Part shown: positions 42,301-62,000 of the stretch, piece by piece
Layout: each line of letters opens with the position of its first letter
How positions within the stretch are numbered: the first letter of the stretch is position 1
Origin: Mesostigma viride
Lineage: Eukaryota; Streptophyta; Mesostigmatophyceae; Mesostigmatales; Mesostigmataceae
Length of the DNA: 62,000 nucleotides
Direction of reading: 5' to 3'
NCBI GenBank assembly: GCA_009746045.1
Contig: RPFO01000406.1
Location: 7,501-69,500 of the forward strand
Translations under genes and position numbers: made by a program
Notes under the pieces: generated by a model
The model's database searches: none
The model's input: only the letters and a program-made list of their open reading frames with translations
What the model was told of the DNA's origin: nothing

Positions 42301-44460
42301 GCCGAGTAGTCGGGCGGCGGGGGCTGGGAGCCGGTGGGAGCCGAGGCGGGAGGGGGGGAGGGGGCCGGGACTGCTGGCCGGTTGAGGGGCCGTTGAGCAA
42401 CACAGGCGCGCGCGTGCTGAGCGCGCCCGTGAATGGAGTACACCCGCTGGCAGTGAGCTTCCGGGCACCGGTAACAGCTCATGGCCTGCAGATCCGCCGC
42501 GCCGAGATCGGGGTGCACAGCGCGAAGGTGCTGGCAGAGGAGGTTACGGTTGTGGAACACACCCGCACACGGGGACCCCGTGGGAAGCAGCACGGCACAC
42601 CGGTGAAGGCCGTCGGCGGGCGCTGAGTGGCGGGGAGCGGCGCCAGCAAAGGCAGGACGTGGGGCCTGCGGCGTCTCCCCAGCCGGGCCGGCAGGCGCGC
42701 GCACCACGACCCGACCAGCGCCCGGCAGGCCCGCCGGGGCCACGGAGGAGGCAGTGCCCACCGGGGAGACCCCCAGCGGAGGGGGATCGAGAACGCCGGC
42801 GCCCCTCCCAGGGGGACTCGCCAGCGCGCCCGCGACCACCCCAGGCCCCGGCAACGAGGCCGGGGGCGGAGGCCGAGGGGTCGGGGAGGCAGCTGGCCCC
42901 GGGGCCCGGTGGGGACCCGGCAGGGGACCCAGCGAGACCGGGGGCGGGCCGAGAGGAAGCGCAGTCCCAGGGGGCGGCACAACAGCCCGGCACAACGGGC
43001 AGCGCGGCACGGAGTGGAGCAAGCTGCGCGCGATGCACGCTTGATGGAATGTGTGGCCGCACGCGGGCAGGCGACACAAGCCATCCCCCGGCCGGAAGGG
43101 CTCAAGGCAGATGGCACAGGAGCCCGACTCGGGGTCGTCCCCCTCCAGAAGGGACCGGACATGAGGGGGGGGCGGGTCCCAGCCGGCCTCCCAGCAACCC
43201 GGGAGAGCGGCAATCTGGGCGCGCGAGAGGATGCCGACCGGTTGGTCAGCCGCGGGGTGCCATTCGTGCGGGATGCCTGCCAACTCCAGGATGTCGTGGA
43301 GGAAGGCAGAAACAGGCGTCCCCGCGGTTAGGGGCTGGGCGCGCCCGGCCGAGTCCACCAAGATGGCCTGGCCGCCCTGAACCGCGATGGGGGCCCCGAA
43401 CTCCACACGCAGCATGGCGGCCTGCGCCAGGCTGAGGGAGGTGATGAGAAAGCCCCCACTGGCAACCGGGCCGGGAGGCGGGGCCTGGGCGTCCAAGAAG
43501 AGGCGAAGCTGCCGCGGGGACATGAGGCCCAGGTCGGCGCCGCCCGCGAGGTAGGCCGCCCGCACCGAGACCTGTGCGTCTCGAGCCACCGCCGTGACGA
43601 ACTCGACCACCTCCTGACCCACCCGCTCGTCCAGGGAAAGCAGCTCTTCCTGCCGGGCGGCCGGGAGATGCCACGGCAGCCGGCAGCCGGCGTGATATCC
43701 TTCCAAGACATACCCCCAAAGAGTCGAGGCCGTCACCGGGGGGCGGCGGAAAGAAATGTCGCCCGCACCTGCGCAACTAGGGCCAGGAAGGCCGGGGGCC
43801 TAGGGAGCGAGGGGAAGGCGGCCTGGAGCCCGACCGCGTCCAGCAACAAAGGGCAGTACGCCCAAGAAAAGGTGGCGCGGCCCACCACGCCGACAATGTG
43901 CGAGGGCGGCCACGAGGTGAACGCGTGGGCCCGGGGGCCGCCGTCCCACGCGGCAAGGACGGGGGTGGCGGCTGGGTGGCCAACCGCGGCCGGGGGAAGG
44001 GAGGCCAGAGCGTCGGGGAGCGAGGGGCCGGGGGCGGGCGCCGGGGTCGCCAGGCCCGCCGGGGGTCGGCCGGGCTCAGCCCAGGCGACAGCGCCGCGCC
44101 CCCGTCGGCGGGGCCAGGCGACGGGTGGGGCCCCGGGGCCGAGGGCGCCAGGGCCCGAGCAACGGCGGCCCCATCGGGCAGGCCACGGCCCGCCCCGAGG
44201 GCCTCGGCAGGGGGGCACACGGGGCAGGGGGCCGGAGCACCCAGCGGGGAGGGCAGCCCGGGGGCCCGCCGGGGGGGACAGCGCGGGCACGTCCAGGAGC
44301 CCGGCGGGACCCGGTAGAGCCGGGGAGTAAGACACTGCAAGTGCCACCCGGAATTGCAAGCATCACAAACTAACATGTGGTGCCCGCGGTGCCCGCTCCG
44401 GCAGACCTCGCAGGCCAAGGAGGGGGAGACCGGGGCGCCCGAGCCCCCCGCAGCCGGGTC
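39397..44460 (-). CDS. PHD / RING-H2 / reverse transcriptase / RLE polyprotein of a non-LTR retrotransposon (frame breaks)
   Basis: One long coding region of about 1690 codons, broken by three one-base frame changes (between about 44150 and 44030; at G6 43738-43743; at G8 41554-41561). Domains in order: PHD finger C4HC3 (44412-44278, CEVC...CDACNSGWH...CPRC); Pro/Ala-rich linker; RING-H2 (43118-42990, CAICLEPF...CGHTFHQAC...CPLC); two C2H2-like motifs near 42600-42420; RT with STGPSGWRYEHL, RPIACGEVLRKLVGK, VVKVDCHNAF, GTQQGDPLGP and the catalytic YLDD (41049-41038); a C-x2-C-x9-H-x4-C knuckle; then RPDIVVLD...LLIDVSV (39819-39760), the restriction-like endonuclease core of R2-type elements. 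Target-primed reverse transcription is the expected mechanism. There is no ATG upstream of the PHD finger before host sequence begins, so the 5' end is probably truncated. Stop at 39397. Confidence 0.85.
42990..43118 (-). other. RING-H2 finger coding segment
   Basis: CAIC, then CRLPACGHTFHQACI, then PRCPLC: a complete C3H2C3 RING with the usual spacing, as in RING-H2 E3 ubiquitin ligases. It lies in the same open frame as the first RT motifs, so it belongs to the element and is not a neighbouring gene. Confidence 0.85.
44278..44412 (-). other. PHD finger coding segment
   Basis: Cys-x2-Cys, then LVCDACNSGWHLQC and SWTCPRCP give the Cys4-His-Cys3 order with the aromatic W before H and W before the last Cys pair, as in histone-tail-reading PHD fingers. 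It opens the retrotransposon protein. Confidence 0.8.
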
Positions 44461-44530
44461 GTATATATGCCCCTTCTCAGGGATATGTGTTACGTAGAGT
44501 ATGCCCCTTCTCAGGGATATGTGTTACGTA
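44461..44530 (+). repeat. Right flank of the RLE insertion, duplicated 36-bp segment
   Basis: ATGCCCCTTCTCAGGGATAT then GTGTTACGTA occurs twice in tandem (44467-44497 and 44501-44531). It is the family 1 3' region resuming after the insertion. Confidence 0.75.
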
Positions 44531-44765
44531 CTGCGAGGACGACCTGACGACACGGATCGGCATGGCGTGGGCGCAACTCCATGACCACCGCCGCTGGTGG
44601 AGCAACCCCGCCCTACCCCGGATCGTAAAGCGTGACCTCTTCAAGGTTGTCATTCTGACGATCCTGACCTACGGCGCCGAGACCTGGACACTGACGCAGG
44701 AGCTGGAGCAACGACTCGACGGCAACGTCACCAAGATGCTGCGCAAGGCCCTTAACATCCCCAGT
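44525..44765 (+). pseudogene. C-terminal fragment of a non-LTR reverse transcriptase
   Basis: Open frame YCEDDLTTRIGMAWAQLHDH then KRDLFKVVILTILTYGAETW and LEQRLDGNVTKMLRKALNI. The pattern R-I-x-x-A-x-x-x-x, K-x-x-L/F-x-x-V-I-x-x-x-L-x-Y-G-x-E-T-W-T-L, L-R-x-x-L-x-I is typical of the region after the RT palm in L1/RTE-type elements. N-terminal RT and endonuclease are missing. Confidence 0.75.
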
Positions 44766-45004
44766 TTGGTTTGCACATTAGTAATGCGGATTTGTACGCT
44801 GATTTGCCCTATGTTTCCCACATTATTAGGCACATGCAGGCGCCTGGGCCTAGCCGGGCACCTGCATGGCCCGCACAGATCAGGTAGACACATCAGATAG
44901 ACTAGCTGGCACCAAGCCTGCCCAGCCTGGGCGATATGTCTTCACCTGGCGTGCCCCAGGCCGCGCGCGGCAGGGCCGCCACCCGTATACTTTTAATTCG
45001 TGAT

Positions 45005-45330
45005 AGACTCGGCATGGACATGTGCTACACTAGACGTGACGGGCTCACACCCGGGCAGCCGGCTCAGGACTGGTTTGTCTGTAATCTGGAGGCAGATGAT
45101 ACGCAAGGATAGATGGCAAGTAGTGATGAAGGAGACCACCCCCAAGTCTGGAGGGGCTCCGCGTGTGACCGCGTATGGCATTCATAGCGATTCGGGCCGT
45201 GGTGCCCACAACCCTGTAATTTAGGACCTAGATAGCTTACACCATCCATTCCATCCCATGCTCCCCTCCCACTGAGGACTTATGCTCACGTGACGCAGTC
45301 ACGTGTCTATTAATTAATTATTTAATTAAT
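45005..45330 (+). mobile_element. Family 3 retroelement 3' end with TTAA-type tail
   Basis: Encodes the conserved tail GLSVIWRQMIRKDRWQVVMK then ETTPKSGGAPRVTAYGIHSD (45060-45185), followed by a 3' UTR and GTCACGTGTCTATTAATTAA. The W-x-x-M-x-x-K-D-R-W motif recalls the extreme C-terminus of RTE/L1-type ORF2. Probably the same family as the RT fragment just upstream. Confidence 0.6.
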
Positions 45331-45356
45331 AGCTTACACCATCCATTCCATCCCAA

Positions 45357-45561
45357 GCAGCGGTTCCTCTCTCGTCGCAAGCGGTTGCACGACCTCACCT
45401 GGACGCTGGATGACGACCTAACCCCCGCTCAGCAACAGCAGCGACGCGACCTGTGGCCGGAATACCTCCGCCATAAGCAGGACCCCCAGAAGCCCAAGGT
45501 GTACTGGAGGGGCGGGGACCTGATGATCAACCACAAGATGTGGACGCCCCCAGCGGGCTAG
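45357..45561 (+). pseudogene. Family 2 ORF1 C-terminal fragment, frame intact
   Basis: FLSRRKRLHDLTWTLDDDLT, then PAQQQQRRDLWPEYLRHKQD and KVYWRGGDLMINHKMWTPPA, stop TAG at 45559-45561. Best-preserved view of this domain: RRKRL, DDDLTPAQQ..RR.LWP, VYWRGGDL, typical of the L1 ORF1 C-terminal domain. Confidence 0.72.
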
Positions 45562-45666
45562 AATAGCAATAGCCCTAGCTTGTAACCATTGGAGTCACTG
45601 TCGCTAAGGCAGCCATGCCTAGAATGTTTGCCTAGCTGTGCCAACAAACCTAGTCACGTGCCGCCA

Positions 45667-45985
45667 ACGCACGGTACACAACCAGCCATAGCCTTAGCCT
45701 AGTTCTAGTACAGCCATGCTACGCCCTGGCTATGTTCAGATTACTTGCCCACGCTCCTTGCTATGACATGCTCACATGGGTCTTATTGCACCCACAGTTT
45801 GCCGGATCGTTAGCCTGTCCTTTTAGCTAGCCGCGCCCGATTGCAGCTGTGGCATGCCTTTGGCATGAAGGAGACTGGGGGTCTCTGCCCTTTCTCCTGT
45901 AGTGCACACACAGGGATTAAAAGCACTTCGGTGCTCCGTGACTCCCCAACGGGAGCACGAGTTTAATTAATTAATTAATCAATTC
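45667..45985 (+). mobile_element. Family 2 retroelement 3' end with TTAA tail
   Basis: Follows the ORF1 fragment and matches 38697-39021 over its length, so ORF1 C-terminus plus this segment is the family 2 3' portion. No RT lies between ORF1 and the tail. Confidence 0.8.
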
Positions 45986-46130
45986 CATCCCATGTTCCCC
46001 TCCCGCTGACGCAGTCACGTGTCTATTAATTAATTAATCAATTAATTAATATTAATTAATTAATTAATACTCCCAACGGAGTTTTGTTCTTGGCTAATTA
46101 ATTATTTAATATAGTCCTCGTGATGCATGC
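45986..46130 (+). repeat. Family 3 and family 1 3' ends, nested, with TTAA tails
   Basis: CCATCCCATGTTCCCCTCCC, GACGCAGTCACGTGTCTATT (family 3), tail, then ACTCCCAACGGAGTTTTGTT (family 1 3' end, plus) and another tail. Confidence 0.65.
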
Positions 46131-46199
46131 ATCTAAGACCCCCCGGATACATCATGGTGGCCACGAGATAGCCATCGCTGACGGCGGCGCCAATATCTT

Positions 46200-46340
46200 T
46201 TACGTTTGGGCTCCAAAATTTCGCCGCAACTATCACAATCACTTCGTCTTTCTAAGATGCACACGCTGATATATTTTCCCGAAGCTATCACGCAATATTC
46301 TGATTTGGCACGCCGCAAAGTTGAAAACCATTTGCGTTCA
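46200..46340 (+). mobile_element. Family 1-type 5' UTR fragment (plus)
   Basis: CTATCACAATCACTTCGTCT then TTCTAAGATGCACACGCTGA and TTTTCCCGAAGCTAT match the inverted 5' UTR of copies B and D. Confidence 0.6.
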
Positions 46341-46384
46341 GTGCCGGTCCGCGGAAAACGCGGAAAAACGCGATCTGCAAATGA

Positions 46385-46475
46385 ATCCAGGCCGGAATCG
46401 AACTGAGGACCTCTCGCACCAATTTTGCTGACTATAGGACGGACGTCTCCTAGGGCATCGCCAACTGACACCTAC
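46385..46475 (-). tRNA. tRNA-Pro-like sequence, probably pseudogene or SINE head
   Basis: On the minus strand, TTGGTGCGAGAGGTCC followed by CAGTTCGATTCCGG matches the 3' half of tRNA-Pro (anticodon TGG, variable loop, T arm with B box). The 5' half is poor: an A-box-like GTGTCAGTTGG lies upstream, but the D and acceptor arms do not fold well. It sits next to a retroelement 5' fragment. Confidence 0.4.
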
Positions 46476-46599
46476 AGTCATCCGCAAAAGTTCTCCTTTC
46501 CGGGGAGTGATGCAAGCCTTTCGGATTTGGTACTAGATAAATCATTCGAGATCTGTGTGTAGGAGTACTACACACGTGTCTGCACGCGAGACTTGTCTG

Positions 46600-46740
46600 C
46601 ACGCAATATAAGTACGACGAGCAAATGCTCCTCTACGCAACGCAGCCTGGCGGCTGCGCTGAGCCCTGAAAATATACGTCATGTAGCTCCGGCTGCAGCT
46701 TCGCCCTCCGGCCTGGCAGGCAGTTGGCAGATCAGGCCCG
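46600..46740 (+). mobile_element. Second family 1-type 5' fragment (plus)
   Basis: CGCAACGCAGCCTGGCGGCT then GCGCTGAGCCCTGAAAATA and GGCTGCAGCTTCGCCCTCCG, the start of the family 1 ORF1 (RLQLRPPA region). Confidence 0.65.
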
Positions 46741-46824
46741 CGTATATAAGCGACCACCGTTCTAGGCTACTCATGGCCCAGTGTAGATCTTTTGATCGCA
46801 TTGCCCAGACGCGGCAGGATGTAA

Positions 46825-47115
46825 ATTAATTAATTAATTAATAGACACGTGACTGCGTCACGGGAGCATAAGTCCTCAGTGGGAGGGGAACATGGGATGG
46901 AATGGATGGTGTAAGCTATCTAGGTCCTAGTTACAGGGGTGTGGGCACCGCGGCCCGAATCGCTATGAATGCCATACGCGGTCACACGCGGAGCCCCCAC
47001 AGACTTGGGGGTGGTCTCCTTCATCACTACTTGCCATCTATCCTTGCGTACCATCTGCCTCCATATTACAGACAAACCAGGAGGCTGCCCGGGTGGGCAG
47101 GATGTAAAAACATGC
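46825..47115 (-). mobile_element. Family 3 retroelement 3' end (minus) with tail
   Basis: Inverted copy of 45005-45330: tail at 46825-46842, then the 3' UTR, then the coding tail PGLSVIWRQMVRKDRWQVVM (47090-46960). One of its coding differences from the other copy is G to V in TPKSVGAP. Confidence 0.7.
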
Positions 47116-47445
47116 ACTAACTTAGGTTGACGCGCAGCACAAGCTCGCAAAATCGTAATCCACGCTGGTTGTGCACACGCGTCACCATCCTTTTATTGAA
47201 TTCAACCATTTTCATCACAACCCAACTAAGGTGTCATGCATATACCGAAAAGTCCCTTTATCCCCAAGTAAGGGAGATTGATTGTGTAAAAACTTAAGCT
47301 TGTATCCAAGCAGCTTGTTTTTCCCAGGAAACAGGCGGCCACGATACAGAGCCTGAGCCACAGGGCCCAAACGCCCGCCTTTCCGTGGCGAACTGGAATG
47401 ACATGTCGTAATGTAGAACGCTCTTGTCGCCTTCCGTTGCAACAT
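47116..47445. other. 3' flank of the Sec39-like gene
   Basis: Holds its 3' UTR on the minus strand. No repeat or ORF recognised. Confidence 0.5.
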
Positions 47446-60721
<13,276 letters not shown>

Positions 60722-61618
60722 CTGTTGGAGGGGGGGGGGGGGGGAGGGGGAAGGGAGGGGAAAGGCAGGAGTATAGATGAGTATGGATGAGGCGGTGACG
60801 GCGGAGGGCATTATCCTGCTGCGATAACTAAGGCATCCAGAAGGGATGGTCCAAGTGAAGGCAGGTGTTAGGGCTCATGCAGAACGAGGGAAACAGAAAT
60901 AGATTTGCACCGCTCAAACCGCCGTAACCCTTACAGCAACATTACGCAACCGCCATCCTTATGCTCAATTGGAAAACCCATTTATGATTTCCAAAACAAC
61001 GATTAGTTACATTACCTGCAGCAAGCGCGCGTGGGCAACACTATTCAAGCTAAAATGCATTATTTGTCAGTACCAGTACAAGCTGATGTATAAGGTATTC
61101 TTTGGGTATTATATATATTCGGGTATTATATATCGGGTATTATATTTGTCGTTTCCACTACCAGCTGATGTATCCGACGCTTCTACCCGTCGTCCCTACC
61201 AGTGTTTTTAGTAAGGGTTTTTGGCACGCGTCAGCCCATAGCAGTTGGGGCGGGGCCCAGCTAGGGCCTCCATATAAGGCGGAACTACCCTCAGGCCTCA
61301 AGTAATGAACCGGGGGATGGGGGGTGGGGCACTCACATTATAGTTACCCTAAGGGCAACAAAACTTTTAACAAGATATCTTTTATTATCAAAATGAGCTT
61401 GAGATTTCAATGGTAAGTGATTGGTACTTGATGCATCAAGCTCAAACAAAAGCTAGCACGTCTGGATGTGTATAAAACAAGAGCCCTTAGCTACGGATTA
61501 TAAGACAAACTGTCTAGCCTCTGGATCCATTGTTGTCAAGACTCAAGACAGGTACCAGCGCTGACTGCACCTCCCGGGGCTTGTGCCTCTAGCCTCACCG
61601 CTAGCCACTACCAGTCAG
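60722..61618. other. Upstream intron or intergenic region of the Sec39-like gene
   Basis: Begins with a C14-rich pyrimidine tract that serves the 60721 acceptor. Then AT-rich sequence with a triple GGGTATTATATAT repeat at 61105-61145. No further exon of the Sec39-like gene recognised. Confidence 0.45.
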
Positions 61619-61813
61619 TCAGTATAGCTCCAACTTATCATCCTCGGTTGACCTTGTCCTCTTGTTCCGCCTTTCTAGTTCCCTCACGGCCTTGGTTACA
61701 TCGACGAGAGCGGGACTACTGGGTCCTGCCCCGTCGGCGGTTTGCCTCTTCAAAATATGACGAAATCGCAACCGAATGAACCTTTTAAGGAATCCGCCTC
61801 CTTTCGACCCCAT
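61619..61813 (-). CDS. Small basic hypothetical protein, 64 residues
   Basis: ATG at 61813, TGA-type stop region at 61619. The product begins MGSKGGGF, a possible N-myristoylation signal (MG then S at position 6 is not met exactly, so weak), followed by the very basic amphipathic stretch LKRFIRLRFRHILKRQ and an ELERRNKRTR charged tail. No family recognised. It lies upstream of the first visible Sec39-like exon, on the same strand; it could be a separate small gene, an ORF inside the large missing intron, or chance. No splice site is needed to explain it. Confidence 0.3.
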   Translation of the reverse strand: MGSKGGGFLKRFIRLRFRHILKRQTADGAGPSSPALVDVTKAVRELERRNKRTRSTEDDKLELY

Positions 61814-62000
61814 GGCCAGGTGTGCCCAAAGCCCAAAACCTCGCTGAAGATCCGCGAGTCAGGTACAAGGCAATGTAATGCAGAAATACGAAAAAATGTT
61901 GCGTAGACTTACGGTTAGGCCGCTGAGGTTGATCAACGAATTTTATTTCCTAACGGGCCTCAGCATGATACCTAAACCGATGCAACCCGCATGTTGCAAG
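61814..62000. other. End of window, nothing recognised
   Basis: No ORF or repeat that I can support. Confidence 0.4.

Larger units (their letters stand above)
39255..44460 (-). mobile_element. RLE-type non-LTR retrotransposon, near full-length copy
   Basis: Includes the coding region above plus a 3' UTR of about 140 bp ending near 39255 in an AT-rich end (AGCCATATATATT on the plus strand). No LTRs. The right (5') boundary at 44460 abuts family 1 sequence (ATATGCCCCTTCTCAGGG), which also continues from the left flank of the whole insertion at 37673. The left (3') end abuts a truncated copy of the same element. Confidence 0.82.

Noticed and set aside
43733-43743. Programmed -1 frameshift between the PHD part and the RING-RT part
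   Set aside because: Possible, but four other breaks in the window have the same one-base-short form in G/C runs, including host genes, so an undercall is simpler. No typical slippery heptamer.
37674-44460. LTR retrotransposon or retrovirus-like element
   Set aside because: No long terminal repeats, protease, RNase H or integrase; the endonuclease core after the RT is RLE-type.

Overview
The window is nuclear DNA of a eukaryote, most likely a green alga. I judge this from three split genes with short exons, phase-consistent GT-AG introns (one GC-AG), plant-type protein families (a mitochondrial calcium uptake regulator with plant-like motif order, a MIP2/NBAS-type Sec39 protein, Ig-like/A9-like repeats as in plant AIR9 and SCAB proteins), a very high load of microsatellites inside introns, and many non-LTR retrotransposon remnants. 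A prasinophyte such as Cymbomonas is a guess from style only. I see no bacterial operon structure, rRNA or CRISPR.

Layout. 1-3500: nested broken copies of an ORF1-only retroelement (family 1) ending in a 500-bp pentanucleotide tail. 3986-13365 (minus): an eight-exon MICU-like gene, 567 codons in phase, its introns filled with G-rich arrays, two coding-looking minisatellites and a pogo-like MITE. 14897-20676 (plus, divergent from MICU): a three-exon gene for a ~1368-residue protein with Ig/A9-like repeats and a Gly/Tyr/Arg-rich segment. 20677-26122: repeats, family 1 copy B and family 2 remnants. 26123-33744: a 7.6-kb element with CACTA-type ends, subterminal GTGACA/TGTGATA arrays, and one small two-exon gene. 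33745-37673: family 1 copies C and D. 37674-44460 (minus): a head-to-tail pair of copies of a restriction-like-endonuclease (RLE) non-LTR retrotransposon whose protein carries a PHD finger and a RING-H2 finger ahead of the reverse transcriptase. 44461-47200: pieces of at least three other non-LTR families and a tRNA-Pro-like sequence. 47446-60721 (minus): a seven-exon Sec39/MIP2/NBAS-like gene (2795 codons or more, 5' end not in the window) with a long Glu/Arg/Lys helix. 60722-62000: mostly non-coding, with one small ORF.

Two patterns cut across the window. First, older repeat copies differ from younger ones by 4-bp insertions that almost always turn a dinucleotide XY into XY-Y'X'-XY, that is, they insert a self-complementary tetranucleotide. 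This looks like a distinct mutational process acting on repeats. Second, every frame break in otherwise good genes is exactly one base short and lies in a G/C homopolymer (five sites placed), which points to assembly undercalls rather than gene death.

The three host genes are not functionally linked as far as I can see: one acts in the mitochondrial intermembrane space, one probably with the cytoskeleton, one in ER-Golgi tethering.
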